Shown here piece by piece: positions 34,814 to 46,554 of a stretch of DNA of 64,000 nt. The translations under genes and the position numbers were made by a program. The notes beneath the pieces are model-generated. The model was not told the origin of the DNA. It ran no database searches and worked only from the letters and a program-made list of their open reading frames with translations. Numbering within the stretch: position 1 is the first letter of the stretch; each line of letters begins with the position of its first letter. This stretch comes from Candidatus Babeliales bacterium (GTDB taxonomy: Bacteria; Babelota; Babeliae; Babelales; JABDEC01), in the NCBI GenBank assembly GCA_031292305.1, contig JARLHJ010000046.1, positions 22,997-86,996 on the forward strand, read 5' to 3'.

Positions 34814-35386
34814 CTATAAGGGAGTGCCGAGCTTTAAAGGACAGGTACAGTTAAAAACACAATCAAATTTAAGCACATTATCTTCTAACTTTATAATATT
34901 AATTTTCTCAAATTTAAATAACTTCTTATTTTCCAAATTTTTGGTTATAAATTCTAAAATTTGATGGAAGTTACCTTTAAAAGATAATGGTACTAAATTG
35001 TTATCAACTTTTTCAATTGTATTTTTATCTTTGGGTTCTACAGGCAGGCCATAATTAATTAATTCTAAACCAGAATCGTGCGCGATACGTAATATTTGAT
35101 TTAGATCTAAATCATTTGGATAAAGATTTTCTATTTGTTTTTTTAAATCTAAAAGAATTATAATGTTTTCAGATTTTTGCTTAATTAATTTATTTAATAA
35201 AACTTTATTTTTCTTCAGAATAATAATTTCTTGATTAATTTGATTTAATTTATTAGAAAACTTATCAAATATAAAAAAGAACCATATTGCAAAAATAAAA
35301 CTTAAGAAAATAAAAAAAATGGAACATCTAATTAAAAAACTTTTTTGAGCAAAATAATTCTGCGCGTCTTTTAATCTTAGCTTCAC
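34814..35386 (-). CDS. pilO: Pilus assembly protein PilO-like
   Basis: A 190-residue bitopic membrane protein. It has a membrane helix (about 21-42), a coiled coil (FSNKLNQINQEIIILKKNKVLLNKLIKQKSENI) and a ferredoxin-like C-terminal domain (GLELINYGLPVEPKD, FKGNFHQILEFITKNLE). This order is that of PilO, which dimerises with PilN under the secretin. It is the first gene of the unit, with no pilM or pilN directly upstream in this window. AGGAG lies upstream of the ATG (CTCCTA at 35394 on the plus strand). Confidence 0.78.
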   Translation of the reverse strand: MKLRLKDAQNYFAQKSFLIRCSIFFIFLSFIFAIWFFFIFDKFSNKLNQINQEIIILKKNKVLLNKLIKQKSENIIILLDLKKQIENLYPNDLDLNQILRIAHDSGLELINYGLPVEPKDKNTIEKVDNNLVPLSFKGNFHQILEFITKNLENKKLFKFEKINIIKLEDNVLKFDCVFNCTCPLKLGTPL

Positions 35387-35423
35387 TATTCTCCTAGGTT
35401 ATCTCTCGATATGCTATACATGC

Positions 35424-35475
35424 TACCCGAGATGCCGGTTATAAAATACAGTTATATTATCAGGCATCTCGAGTA
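35424..35475. promoter_or_regulatory. 13-bp inverted repeat upstream of pilO
   Basis: TACCCGAGATGCC (35424-35436) and GGCATCTCGAGTA (35463-35475) pair with one mismatch around 26 nt, followed on the plus strand by T5. It lies between the M23 peptidase stop and pilO. With no plus-strand gene to terminate, it may be a leader element or weak terminator of the peptidase transcript. Confidence 0.4.
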
Positions 35476-35515
35476 ATTTTTGCAATACAAAAATTGTATC
35501 GTCGGATATCAAATA

Positions 35516-36727
35516 TTAAAAATCTAGCTTAGTCCATTGCAAGGGATCAACATGAATATTATTAATTCGCATTTCCCAATGTAAATGGTATCCAGTAGCA
35601 TACCCGGTCATACCCATTTTACCAACAGGACTTCCGCGTCTTATTTTGTCACCAATATTGATATTAGCAAAACTATCTAAATGGAACAGCAAAGTAAAGA
35701 TTCCTAATCCATGATCAATTACAACGGCATTGCCACTGCTTTTATATTTATTTTTTATAATAACAATTCCATCTTGTGGTGCCCAAACTACAGTCCTTGG
35801 AATTCCAGCTAAATCTACAGCCTTATGCATGTAACAGCCCTTTTCTTGTGTTACACGTTTCATACCATAATCACAAGAAACTCTTGTCATTTCCATAGGA
35901 ATATAAAATTCACCATTAAATAATTTTTCTGATGGTGATTTTTTTACAAGTTCCACTAGTTCATCTTCTAATACCGATTGATCAAGAGCGCCTTCTTCTT
36001 GTTCTTTAAGATGTTCTTTATTAAATGTTAGCACTTGTTTTTTAAATGGATAAGGTATCACTTGAAATTTACCGTGCAATGCCATAGCAGCACCTGTTTT
36101 GTCCATAATATCTATTGTAAATGGATATTCAGTTGTACCCTCTTCACATGATATTGGAATAAAAGCTTCATATATTTTTGAAGATGCTGATTCTGGAAAA
36201 AAATCATATTCTTTTGAAAGAATATTTACTCGAGCCGTTTTTATTTCCTTACTTACTTGAATTTGCAAATGTAAAGTTCTTCCTTGAAAGACTTTATAAT
36301 CTGCGTCAGATTTTATAAATGCTGCTTGTAATGTAGTATTATCTACAAAAAATGTAAGCTCATGTTCTAATTTATTTTTACTGTACGCACCATCTACTAA
36401 TTCTATTTTTAATGCATGCTTACCATTTGATAATGATTTTGTAGGAATAGGTAATTGATGTTCAAATTCTTTTCGGTTTACTCTGAATTTATTTATAATT
36501 GATTTACCATCAAGCCAAACAGAAAGGTCTGAAACTTTATAATCATCTCTCCCTAGTAATGCTGCTTGAATATCCCCAGCATAATAACCACCATCATCTA
36601 ATCCATTAATTACTAGTACTGGGCAACTTTTATCAAATATGTAAATATACATACCCCAACCCATCCAGCCAAAAACTAGTAATACAAAAAAAATAACTGC
36701 ATAACTTATTCTAAAAACAGCACTCAT
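35516..36727 (-). CDS. Membrane-anchored M23-family (LytM/lysostaphin-like) peptidoglycan endopeptidase
   Basis: A 403-residue protein with one N-terminal membrane helix (8-31), about 240 residues of beta-rich extracytoplasmic sequence and a C-terminal M23 domain (about 270-395). The zinc ligands are present as H301-x3-D305 in MHKAVDLAG and H381/H383 in GYHLHWE, so it should be active rather than an EnvC-like decoy. It likely cleaves peptide cross-links of murein. Its position just upstream of pilOPQ on the same strand suggests opening the wall for the pilus machine, though spacing (~130 nt) and a hairpin separate them. AGGGG precedes the ATG. Confidence 0.88.
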   Translation of the reverse strand: MSAVFRISYAVIFFVLLVFGWMGWGMYIYIFDKSCPVLVINGLDDGGYYAGDIQAALLGRDDYKVSDLSVWLDGKSIINKFRVNRKEFEHQLPIPTKSLSNGKHALKIELVDGAYSKNKLEHELTFFVDNTTLQAAFIKSDADYKVFQGRTLHLQIQVSKEIKTARVNILSKEYDFFPESASSKIYEAFIPISCEEGTTEYPFTIDIMDKTGAAMALHGKFQVIPYPFKKQVLTFNKEHLKEQEEGALDQSVLEDELVELVKKSPSEKLFNGEFYIPMEMTRVSCDYGMKRVTQEKGCYMHKAVDLAGIPRTVVWAPQDGIVIIKNKYKSSGNAVVIDHGLGIFTLLFHLDSFANINIGDKIRRGSPVGKMGMTGYATGYHLHWEMRINNIHVDPLQWTKLDF

Positions 36728-36810
36728 GTTGACCCCTATAAAAATTATTCTGTTGCCTGAAAATTAGTGAATTTTAAATTTTTTAAACACATTAAATATA
36801 GTCAGTTTTC

Positions 36811-36900
36811 CATGAGACGTAAATATAAATTTACCGTGCTCCCCCTTGAGAGAGCTCAGGGTAAACTGCTCCTTTGTCGATGACTGGAGGCATTTAGGTA
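36811..36900. other. Short G/C-rich island of unknown nature
   Basis: In the 218-nt gap before uvrC a stretch is clearly richer in G+C than the flanks. It can form a hairpin around CTTGAGAGAGCTCAGGG. An ATG at 36811 opens only 23 codons (MRRKYKFTVLPLERAQGKLL and on) before TGA. It may be a structured RNA, a regulatory leader or a gene remnant. Confidence 0.3.
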
Positions 36901-36945
36901 TTGCATAATTAATTATTTTCAAGTAGAATATATACGAGGTGCAGA

Positions 36946-38211
36946 GTGAAAAATAAAGTTAAAACATTCCCAAAATTACCTGGAATATATACCTTTAAGG
37001 ATAAAGATAACAATATTCTTTATCTGGGAAAAGCAAAATCCTTAAAAAACAGGGTTGCATCCTACTTTGCAAATCAGCACAAAGATTGGAAAATTAAACA
37101 ATTAATAGATGAATCTGTTGATATAGATTACATAATCACCCAAAATGAAGAAGAAGCACTCTTATTAGAAGCACAATTAATAAGAGAAAAAAAACCGAAA
37201 TTTAATGTACTTTTAAAACATGGCCAACCTTTTGTTTATTTCATGTTTACATATGATGATATTCCTGTTTTTAAAACTACCCGAAATAGAAAAGAACGGG
37301 GGGAGTATTTTGGTCCTTTTGTCAAAAAACAAGAAGCACGGAAAGTTTTCGAATTTTTAACACGCAAATTTAAATTAAAAACATGTAATCAAAAAATTCC
37401 TACAGGATGTTTAAATTATCACATTGGCAATTGTGCTGGCATGTGTATGGGTACAAAGTTTGACACTACAGAACATTTATTAAAAATAAAAATAGTAAAA
37501 GAATTGCTTGCACAAAATTATGATAATTTAAGAACTACTCTGGAAGATGAATTTAAAATCGCAATGCAAGAACTTAAATTTGAACGCGCTAGAAATTTGC
37601 ATGAATATTTACAAAATTTAGAAGGCGTAATTACGTATCTAAAAATTTATTACACAGAAACTAAATATGAAAATGAAGTATCTTTTATGTCTAGTGATAT
37701 TTGTAATGTTGTAGAAACTCCTAATTTAATTAATAGAAAACTTCAAGAATTTTTAAATTTGGATTCACAGCCAATAACTATAGATTGTTTTGATATATCA
37801 CATTTTCAAAGCCAATATATTGTTGGTTCATGCGTACGATTCAAAAATGGCATACCAGAAAAAAATAAATTCAGACGCTTTAAAATAAAAACATTAGATA
37901 CTCAAAATGATTATGCTGCATTACAAGAAATTGTTACGCGCAGATATCGTGACCCTAATGAAATACCTGATATAATAATGATCGATGGCGGCAAAGGTCA
38001 ACTGAATGCTGTCAAAAATCTGTTCCCAAAAAGTGTATTTGTTAGCTTAGCCAAAAGAGAAGAAATTTTATTTACTCCAAATAATCCTGACGGTATACAC
38101 TTAGATATACAAACAGAAGTTGGCAGACTTTTAATTAGCATTCGCGACTATGCCCACCATTTTGCTATCAATTATCATCGTCTTAGACGTTCAAAAAATC
38201 ATCTAATTTAG
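36946..38211 (+). CDS. uvrC: UvrABC excinuclease subunit C, short form
   Basis: Makes both incisions in nucleotide-excision repair. The GIY-YIG domain (GIYTFKDKDNNILYLGKAKS, 13-32) is complete, and a Cys cluster follows (CNQKIPTGCLNYHIGNCAGMC). A UVR motif lies near 200-225. The RNase-H-like second nuclease shows DCFDISHFQ near 280 and IMIDGGKGQL. The protein ends at 421 residues, just after AINYHRLRR, where usual UvrC (~600) goes on to the tandem HhH DNA-binding domain. That domain is absent and the central linker is also shorter. The start is GTG at 36946 with GAGG six bases upstream. Probably functional in a streamlined form, but unproven. Confidence 0.88.
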   Translation: MKNKVKTFPKLPGIYTFKDKDNNILYLGKAKSLKNRVASYFANQHKDWKIKQLIDESVDIDYIITQNEEEALLLEAQLIREKKPKFNVLLKHGQPFVYFMFTYDDIPVFKTTRNRKERGEYFGPFVKKQEARKVFEFLTRKFKLKTCNQKIPTGCLNYHIGNCAGMCMGTKFDTTEHLLKIKIVKELLAQNYDNLRTTLEDEFKIAMQELKFERARNLHEYLQNLEGVITYLKIYYTETKYENEVSFMSSDICNVVETPNLINRKLQEFLNLDSQPITIDCFDISHFQSQYIVGSCVRFKNGIPEKNKFRRFKIKTLDTQNDYAALQEIVTRRYRDPNEIPDIIMIDGGKGQLNAVKNLFPKSVFVSLAKREEILFTPNNPDGIHLDIQTEVGRLLISIRDYAHHFAINYHRLRRSKNHLI

Positions 38212-38212
38212 A

Positions 38213-38242
38213 TTGCCTTTTATTTTAAAATCTAGTAAATCT
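38213..38242 (+). promoter_or_regulatory. Shared collagen-regulon promoter-like element, copy 1
   Basis: TTG at 38213, then CCTTTTATTTTAAAA, and AGTAA at exactly +21 with T four bases on. It begins 2 nt after the uvrC stop and precedes the collagen-like gene at 38306. It is nearly identical over 30 nt to the element at 40533. Confidence 0.5.
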
Positions 38243-38276
38243 CTTTTTACTAATTCATAATGATTAGTAAAAAGAG
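38241..38276. terminator. Hairpin between uvrC and the first collagen-like gene
   Basis: A 14-bp perfect stem, CTCTTTTTACTAAT (38241-38254) with ATTAGTAAAAAGAG (38263-38276). It could terminate uvrC or, if the promoter-like element at 38213 is used, form a leader hairpin of the collagen-like transcript. No trailing T run. Confidence 0.45.
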
Positions 38277-38290
38277 AGTCTAATATTTAA

Positions 38291-40387
<2,097 letters not shown>

Positions 40388-40410
40388 ATAAATCTAGAAG
40401 CAATTTTGTA

Positions 40411-40452
40411 AAAATAAGGGGTGTGAATTTAAATTCACACCCCTTATTTTTT
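40411..40452 (+). terminator. Terminator after the first collagen-like gene
   Basis: A 20-bp perfect palindrome (left arm 40411-40430, right arm 40431-40450) starts with A4 and runs into T6. Strong and usable in both directions. Confidence 0.9.
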
Positions 40453-40532
40453 GTTTTGCAAAATCCAATTCAATCTCTTTTCCTTATAGTTTAATTGAAA
40501 ATTTATAAGTACCCATTTAAAAAAGACACAGA

Positions 40533-40562
40533 TTGCTTTTTATTTTAAAAATTAGTAAACCT
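40533..40562 (+). promoter_or_regulatory. Shared collagen-regulon promoter-like element, copy 2 (PKS operon)
   Basis: TTG at 40533, CTTTTTATTTTAAAA, AGTAA at +21 and T four bases on. It precedes the 40596-41163-42280 unit by about 35 nt, so it would drive the type III PKS together with two coat proteins. Confidence 0.5.
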
Positions 40563-40595
40563 CAAATAACTATTTCTTAAAAAAGGAGAATTTAA

Positions 40596-41147
40596 ATGCT
40601 TTTAAACATTCAAGCAACTCGAACGTTTTTTTTATTTATTGTTTTAGTTTCGCAAACAAAAATTTTTAGTGCCAATAAAAAACTGCTAAAAAACACTTTT
40701 CTTAATGCTGTAGCACAAAAATATAATTGCAAACCACCTTTGGGCGAACCAAATGCATATGCGTCTAGAATAATTGGTGAATTTCAAAATGCTGGGGGTT
40801 ATATAGATTTTAATAGACCTTTAGTAGAAGACACTAATATTATATATTCTAATACTAACTCAAAGCCAAGATTTTCTATAACTACAAAAGGAACATATTT
40901 AATTATATTTTCAGTACTTATAAGAAATTCTATGGGTATCGATCTAATAACCGTAGATTTAGTAAAAAATGAACATCCTATTATAACCGGAGCTAGTATT
41001 CAACAAGTACCGGCAAAACCAGGCACAGCTTTTTATAATTATAGCTATATATTTGACTTAAATATTGGAGATACAATTGCAGTTATTGCTGGTAATAGCA
41101 ATATGCAAGTTACATCTGGAACAATTTCTATCACACAAATTTCATAA
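40596..41147 (+). CDS. Exported C1q/TNF/BclA-like jelly-roll protein without collagen region (183 aa)
   Basis: A signal peptide (to about residue 26, IFSA) is followed by KKLLKNTFLNAVAQKYNC, a variant of the N-terminal motif of the collagen-like family. A single beta-sandwich domain follows: YIDFNRPLVED, FSITTKGTYLIIFSVLIRNS, YNYSYIFDLNIGDTIAVIAGNS, GTISITQIS. The same fold pattern ([12 protein letters not shown] ... VTQIA) closes the collagen-like protein at 57287. It may cap or mix with the collagen trimers. GGAG lies upstream of the ATG. First gene of the unit containing the type III PKS (15-nt gap). Confidence 0.7.
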   Translation: MLLNIQATRTFFLFIVLVSQTKIFSANKKLLKNTFLNAVAQKYNCKPPLGEPNAYASRIIGEFQNAGGYIDFNRPLVEDTNIIYSNTNSKPRFSITTKGTYLIIFSVLIRNSMGIDLITVDLVKNEHPIITGASIQQVPAKPGTAFYNYSYIFDLNIGDTIAVIAGNSNMQVTSGTISITQIS

Positions 41148-41162
41148 TTAAAGGAAATAAAA

Positions 41163-42248
41163 ATGAAGGCGCTTATTTTTGCATTAGCAACTGCATTACC
41201 ACAATTTAGCACTGATCAAAACAACATAGCTCAACATATAATTAATTTATGCCAATTACGGGATCATTCAGCCAAATCTATTGAATCACTATTTTTAAAA
41301 ACTGGAATTGCAAAACGTTATTCAGTGCTTAAAGATTTCCAATCCCCATTAGAAGAAGCAACTTTATTTAATAAAAATTTTTTAGAGTTTGTACCTGGCA
41401 CACAACAAAGAAATGACATTTATATTAAAGAAGCACCTAAACTTGCTTTGGCTGCTGCACAAAAAGCTATTACAATGTGGGGAAGACCAGCACAAGAAAT
41501 TACACACATTATTTCTGTTTCTTGCACAGGAGTTATGGCACCAGGAATAGAATTTATTTTACAAAATGAACTTGGGATGCGCGATGATGTACAGCGACTT
41601 GGTATTAATTTTATGGGTTGCTTTGGTGCATTTAAGGGATTAGCAATAGCTACTGCGATAGCTAAAGAAAATCCAAGCACTAGAGTTTTAGTGGTTTGTA
41701 CAGAATTATGTACATTACACTTTCAAATTTCTGTAAAGCCTGAAGTTTTAGTGGGTAATGCATTATTTGCAGACGGGTCTGCGGCAGTAATTATTGGGTG
41801 TAATAAATTGCCCGAGGAAAATTCTTTATGGTCTATAGAAAAATCTGGTTCTTGTGCATTAAAAAACTCACAAGATAAAATGACATGGGTAGCATCTAAT
41901 CATGGCTTGGTTATGACGCTCGCTCGTGATGTTCCCAAAATTATAGAGACTGAGGCTCCCAAAGCGATTAGTAAATTTTTAGAAAATATAGATTATAAAA
42001 ATTTAATTTGGGCAATACATCCAGGCGGGAAAGCAATAGTAGAAGCAATTGAACATAGTTACAATTTGAACAAAGAACAAACAGCTTCGTCTTGGGAAGT
42101 TCTTAAAAATTATGGCAATATGTCTAGCGCTACATTTTTATTTGTTTTAGACGATTTATTAAAAAACAAACAACATAATAAAGACACTGTTGGAATTGGT
42201 TTTGGTCCTGGGCTTTCTTTAGAAATGATATTGCTAGGGACAAATTAA
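41163..42248 (+). CDS. Type III polyketide synthase (chalcone/alkylresorcinol synthase family)
   Basis: A homodimeric ketosynthase that extends an acyl-CoA starter with malonyl-CoA and cyclises the product, giving pyrones, resorcinols or similar phenols. The catalytic triad is visible: C153 in NFMGCFGAFKGL, H286 in WAIHPGGKAI and N319 in NYGNMSSAT. Also present are VSCTGVMAPGIE and GNALFADGSAAVI. At 361 residues it is complete. The product cannot be read from sequence; bacterial relatives often make alkylresorcinols or alkylpyrones used as membrane or cyst lipids. AAAGGAA lies upstream. It sits 15 nt after a jelly-roll coat gene and 31 nt before a collagen-like gene, almost certainly one transcript. 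Confidence 0.93.
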   Translation: MKALIFALATALPQFSTDQNNIAQHIINLCQLRDHSAKSIESLFLKTGIAKRYSVLKDFQSPLEEATLFNKNFLEFVPGTQQRNDIYIKEAPKLALAAAQKAITMWGRPAQEITHIISVSCTGVMAPGIEFILQNELGMRDDVQRLGINFMGCFGAFKGLAIATAIAKENPSTRVLVVCTELCTLHFQISVKPEVLVGNALFADGSAAVIIGCNKLPEENSLWSIEKSGSCALKNSQDKMTWVASNHGLVMTLARDVPKIIETEAPKAISKFLENIDYKNLIWAIHPGGKAIVEAIEHSYNLNKEQTASSWEVLKNYGNMSSATFLFVLDDLLKNKQHNKDTVGIGFGPGLSLEMILLGTN

Positions 42249-42279
42249 TTTTTTAAAACCATTAAAAAAAGGATAAAAT

Positions 42280-44259
42280 ATGTTACCAAAAATCTTAAGT
42301 TATGCATTAATTTCTTTATTACTAATTAATTGCAATGCATTTGCAAATGATCAGAAAGAATTAACTGATAATGAATTAAAATTAGTACAATATAATAAAT
42401 TGTTAAATAAAAAAAATTCTATTAAACGTGATACTTTTACCAAAGCCGTGGCTAATAAATTTCAGAATGGATGCGTTAATAGTCCTACCGGAGCAACTGG
42501 AGCAACTGGTCCACGAGGATTGCAAGGTCCTAAGGGTGCAACCGGAGTTTGTAATTGTACCGGCAGTACCGGCGGACGTGCAGCATGCACAATTGGTGGC
42601 GGTTGCCCAACCGGTATGACATGCGTTGGTGGTCAATGCTTTCCTATAGGGTTAATCGGGAAAACTGGTGCAACAGGAAAAACAGGTGCTACAGGGATTA
42701 CCGGTGCAACCGGTTCATCTGCTGCAGATGCATGGTTACTTTTAGGCAACGCTGGGACTACTTCAGGAATAAATTTCCTTGGGACAACCGACAACCAAGC
42801 TCTGGATATTCGCACAAATAATATTTTGCGTTTTAGAGCAACTACAAAATCACAACTTGAAGTTCTTAACAGTGGGCAATCTGTATTTATTGGTGAAGGT
42901 GCTGGCGCAAATGATGATCTTAATACTCGTCAAAATGTATACGTTGGTTATCAATCCGGAAACGCTAACGTTTCAGGCGTTAACATTACTGCCGCTGGAT
43001 ACAATTCTCTTACTTTAAATACTTCGGATAACATGACCGCTTTTGGAGCTAATGCATTAGCAGTCAATACTACCGGATTTTCTAATACGGCAGTTGGAGT
43101 AAATGCTTTATCATTTAATACTACAGGAAATAGAAATACAGCCCTAGGAATTGGTGCTCTAGGTTCAAATACTATTGGTACTTTAAATACAGCAATTGGA
43201 TCCGGTTCTTTAGGAATTAATAGTACCGGAGACTCTAATACAGCAGTGGGAAGAGGTACATTAGCTACAAATACTACAGGACAATCAAATACAGCAATTG
43301 GTACTGATGCTTTACGGAATTCTACAGCGTCTTTTAGTACAGCAGTTGGAGCAGCCGCTTTAACATCTAATACTACTGGACAAGGAAATACAGCAGTTGG
43401 AGTAAGTGCCTTAAGTAACAATACAACTGGTGGACAAAATACAGCTATTGGTACTAATGCTTTACAAGCTAGCACTACATCAGGCAATACCGCCGTTGGA
43501 AATGGGGCATTATTGTTCAATTCTACAGGATTTTTTAATACTGCAATTGGAACTTCTTCAATCTCTATAAATACTTCTGGATCTAATAATACAGCAATCG
43601 GGGTTAGTGCCCTTGGAAATGGAAATGCTGGATCTAATAATATTGCAATCGGAAATAGTACTCTTAATTTTAATACTGGATCAAACAATATTGCACTAGG
43701 ACTAAGTGCTGGTTCATTATTAACAACCGGAAATAATAATATTGTTATTGGAAATAATGGTGTAGCTGCTGAATCTGCCTCAATTAGAATTGGAATATCT
43801 GGAATACAAACTAAAGCATTTATTGCAGGAATTCGAGGCGTAACTACAGGAAACAATGATGCTGTTGCTGTATTAATTGATAGTAATGGCCAATTAGGTA
43901 CTGTGTCATCATCAAAAAAATATAAATATGATATTAAAGACATGTCAGATTTAAGTTCTAAATTAATGGATTTACGCCCAGTTTCTTTCCGTTATATAAA
44001 ATCGCGTTCTGATGGTTCAAATCCTTTAGAATATGGATTAATTGCTGAAGAAGTTGACCAAGTTTATCCTGACTTAGTTGCTCATAATAAAGACGGCGAA
44101 ATTGAAACAGTACAATACCATAAGCTTGTACCAATGTTGCTTAATGAAAGCAAAAAACAACATAAGAAAATTATAGAACAAGAAAATAAAATTGCGACTC
44201 AAGAAGAGCGCATTAATAATTTAGAAAATCTTGTTAAAAAATTAATTTCTAACCAATAA
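42280..44259 (+). CDS. Collagen-like protein with TAIG-repeat beta-roll and S74 chaperone end (659 aa)
   Basis: A signal peptide (FANDQ near 22) is followed by the family motif [19 protein letters not shown] and a short collagen part (about 65-150) holding the Cys module in a variant form ([14 protein letters not shown]). A long beta-roll of ~15-residue units follows ([18 protein letters not shown]; about 220-500), as in trimeric autotransporter heads. The S74 chaperone has the standard dyad Ser544 and Lys549 (SSKKYK), RPVSFRYI and EYGLIAEEV, then a C-terminal coiled coil. The S74 part is almost identical to that at 45125. Likely released or surface fibre. Translated from the PKS transcript. 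Confidence 0.85.
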   Translation: MLPKILSYALISLLLINCNAFANDQKELTDNELKLVQYNKLLNKKNSIKRDTFTKAVANKFQNGCVNSPTGATGATGPRGLQGPKGATGVCNCTGSTGGRAACTIGGGCPTGMTCVGGQCFPIGLIGKTGATGKTGATGITGATGSSAADAWLLLGNAGTTSGINFLGTTDNQALDIRTNNILRFRATTKSQLEVLNSGQSVFIGEGAGANDDLNTRQNVYVGYQSGNANVSGVNITAAGYNSLTLNTSDNMTAFGANALAVNTTGFSNTAVGVNALSFNTTGNRNTALGIGALGSNTIGTLNTAIGSGSLGINSTGDSNTAVGRGTLATNTTGQSNTAIGTDALRNSTASFSTAVGAAALTSNTTGQGNTAVGVSALSNNTTGGQNTAIGTNALQASTTSGNTAVGNGALLFNSTGFFNTAIGTSSISINTSGSNNTAIGVSALGNGNAGSNNIAIGNSTLNFNTGSNNIALGLSAGSLLTTGNNNIVIGNNGVAAESASIRIGISGIQTKAFIAGIRGVTTGNNDAVAVLIDSNGQLGTVSSSKKYKYDIKDMSDLSSKLMDLRPVSFRYIKSRSDGSNPLEYGLIAEEVDQVYPDLVAHNKDGEIETVQYHKLVPMLLNESKKQHKKIIEQENKIATQEERINNLENLVKKLISNQ

Positions 44260-44270
44260 CTAGAGATTTA

Positions 44271-44299
44271 TTAGAGGGATGATTAATTTATCCCTCTAA
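44271..44299 (+). terminator. Weak terminator after the PKS/coat unit
   Basis: TTAGAGGGAT (44271-44280) pairs with ATCCCTCTAA (44290-44299), loop 9 nt, with only a short T-poor tail. Partial read-through to the methyltransferase at 44344 is possible. Confidence 0.6.
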
Positions 44300-44343
44300 A
44301 TTATTGTGTAAGCTTTATTTAACTAATTTACCATAAAGTTATT

Positions 44344-45021
44344 ATGAAAATACGTAGCCGACAACCAGAACTTATAGACTTAGGCTCAGAGCATTATACT
44401 CAACACGAATATAATCATTGCTTATATCAATTGGGCAGAATTGGAAAATACTTAGGCGCTAATAACGCAATACTAAAAACATTCCCACATAATATTAATT
44501 CTATATTAGATGTAGGCTGTGGTGGTGGTTATTTTGCAATGCAACTCGCTTTAAAATTTAAAAATGCTCAAGTTACTGGAATTGATTTAAATTCTGATGC
44601 TATTACACATGCTATTAAACAAAATGCACATTTAAATAATATTAAATTTTTGTTAAGTAAAACTCCTGAATTAAATGAACCAGAAAAAAGTTATGATATT
44701 GTAACAGCAACCTTAGTGTGTCACCATTTGTCTGATGAAGAAATAATAGATTTTTTAAAGCGTGCAAAAGTGGTGGCACGCAAAAATATTATTATTAATG
44801 ATTTGCAGCGTAGCAGAGTATCATATTTTTTTGCTTCTATTATTATGCCTTTATTTTTTAACAATAGGCTTGTAAAAAATGATAGCTTGTTGTCTATAAA
44901 AAAAGCCTTTACTTATTCTGACTGGATATTTTATTTAAAAGCCGCCGGTATTAGTCCTTCTAATTATTCCATTCGCTGGCATTGGCCTTTTAGATGGATT
45001 ATTAAAATAAATGTGGTTTAA
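44344..45021 (+). CDS. Class I SAM-dependent methyltransferase (225 aa)
   Basis: A Rossmann methyltransferase: motif I ILDVGCGGGYFAMQLALKF (about 55-73), acidic motif II VTGIDLNSDAI, motif IV-like YDIVTATLVCHHLSDEE. The C-terminal part carries hydrophobic segments (YFFASIIMPLFF) and an R/W-rich end, suggesting a membrane-associated, lipophilic substrate. Close to the type III PKS it is a good candidate for O- or C-methylation of the phenolic product (inference). Only 45 nt of leader with no clear ribosome site. Confidence 0.82.
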   Translation: MKIRSRQPELIDLGSEHYTQHEYNHCLYQLGRIGKYLGANNAILKTFPHNINSILDVGCGGGYFAMQLALKFKNAQVTGIDLNSDAITHAIKQNAHLNNIKFLLSKTPELNEPEKSYDIVTATLVCHHLSDEEIIDFLKRAKVVARKNIIINDLQRSRVSYFFASIIMPLFFNNRLVKNDSLLSIKKAFTYSDWIFYLKAAGISPSNYSIRWHWPFRWIIKINVV

Positions 45022-45061
45022 TTGCTCTAATAATTATTTAAATTATCACCTTTGTTTATAA

Positions 45062-45091
45062 TTGCATTTTATTAAAATGTGAAGTAATTCT
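45062..45091 (+). promoter_or_regulatory. Shared collagen-regulon promoter-like element, copy 3
   Basis: TTG at 45062, CATTTTATTAAAATG, AGTAA at +21 and T four bases on; 34 nt before the start of the 45125 gene. Confidence 0.45.
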
Positions 45092-45124
45092 TAATATAAT
45101 ATTTAATAAAAAAAGGATATAAAA

Positions 45125-46531
45125 ATGATATCAAAGAATTCAATAATTTGTCTAACAATATTAATACTCGTTAACTGCAATTTATTTACAGAAGATCAAA
45201 TAATAAAACGTGATGTTTTTACTAAATCTGTTGGCCAAAAATTTCAAAATGGTTGTGTTAATAGTGTTACTGGAGCTACAGGCGCTACTGGCGCCACTGG
45301 ATTAATAGGTAAACAAGGGCCTACAGGAAAAATAGGTAATACTGGTTTTACTGGTACTAAGGGAAGTACCGGTGCTACAGGCGCCACTGGGCAAATAAAT
45401 GGCATAGCATGGTTAATTACGGGCAACACAGGAACTGTTGGTGGAATTAATTTCCTTGGAACTATTGATGATCAACCTATTGATATAAGATCAAACAATT
45501 TAACAAGATTACGAATTACAGATAAATCCCAGTTAGAAATATTTAATAGCGGCCAATCGGTATTTATTGGTGAAGGTGCAGGAGCTAATGATAGTCTTGC
45601 TGGCAATCTAAATGTTTATGTTGGTTACAATTCGGGCAACGCGAATGTTTCAGGATTTGAAAACACAGCTTTAGGTGCTTCGAGTTTAATCTCAAATACC
45701 ACTGGATTTTTAAATACTTCTATAGGGGCATTCTCATTAAATTTAAATACTATAAGTAATTCAAATACAGCCATTGGTGCAAACTGTTTAAGACATAATA
45801 CTTCAGGTAATAACAATTCTGGATTAGGAAGAAGTTCTTTAGACAATAATATTACCGGATCAAATAACACAGCAATAGGATGCCTAGCATTACAAAATAA
45901 TACTGCAGATAATAACACTGCAGTTGGATATGGGAGTTTGATTGCAAATACTACTGGTTTAAATAATATTGCTTTAGGCGCAAATTCTGGACAATTATTA
46001 ACTACTGGTAGCAACAATATTACTATAGGAAATATTGGAACCGCTACTGAAAGTAATACAATCCGAATTGGAACAATCGGAACACAAACTAGAACATTTG
46101 TAGCGGGAATTAATGGTGTAACAACAGGCTTAGCTGGTGTTGCTGTGTTAGTTGACAGCAATGGCCAATTAGGTACTGTATCATCCTCAAAAAGATACAA
46201 ATATGATATTAATGATATGCATGATTTAAGCTCTAAATTAATGGATTTAAGACCGGTTTCTTTCCGTTATATTAAATCACGTTCAGATGGTTCAAACCCT
46301 TTAGAATATGGTTTAATTGCTGAAGAAGTTGACAAAGTTTATCCTGATTTAGTTGCTCATAATAAAAACGGAGAAATTGAAACAGTACAATATCACAAAT
46401 TAACACCTATGATGCTGAACGAATTACAAAAACAAAATAAAGAAATTAATGATTTAAGTAAAACAGTTAAAGATCAATCAAAAATAATTGATGAGTTAAT
46501 ATCAAGAATTTCGATTCTAGAAAAAAAATAA
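45125..46531 (+). CDS. Short collagen-like protein with TAIG-repeat beta-roll and S74 chaperone end (468 aa)
   Basis: A signal peptide is followed by the family motif [19 protein letters not shown], a reduced collagen part of about 25 Gly-X-Y triplets without the Cys module, then GNNNTAIG-type beta-roll repeats (about 180-320). The S74 domain has Ser354/Lys359 (SSKRYK) and ends in a coiled coil. From the collagen end onward it parallels the 42280 protein ([39 protein letters not shown]), so the two are recent paralogues. It is bounded by its own promoter-like element and a strong terminator. Confidence 0.83.
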   Translation: MISKNSIICLTILILVNCNLFTEDQIIKRDVFTKSVGQKFQNGCVNSVTGATGATGATGLIGKQGPTGKIGNTGFTGTKGSTGATGATGQINGIAWLITGNTGTVGGINFLGTIDDQPIDIRSNNLTRLRITDKSQLEIFNSGQSVFIGEGAGANDSLAGNLNVYVGYNSGNANVSGFENTALGASSLISNTTGFLNTSIGAFSLNLNTISNSNTAIGANCLRHNTSGNNNSGLGRSSLDNNITGSNNTAIGCLALQNNTADNNTAVGYGSLIANTTGLNNIALGANSGQLLTTGSNNITIGNIGTATESNTIRIGTIGTQTRTFVAGINGVTTGLAGVAVLVDSNGQLGTVSSSKRYKYDINDMHDLSSKLMDLRPVSFRYIKSRSDGSNPLEYGLIAEEVDKVYPDLVAHNKNGEIETVQYHKLTPMMLNELQKQNKEINDLSKTVKDQSKIIDELISRISILEKK

Positions 46532-46554
46532 ATTATAATTAATTTTTGATTACT

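Noticed and set aside
35424..35515. tRNA or other known RNA between the M23 gene and pilO
   Set aside because: The hairpin is a single long stem; no cloverleaf, T-arm or CCA end can be drawn.
42951..43943. Minus-strand frame of 330 codons opposite the TAIG repeats
   Set aside because: A by-product of the repeated codon pattern; no start signal, low-complexity P/V/A composition.
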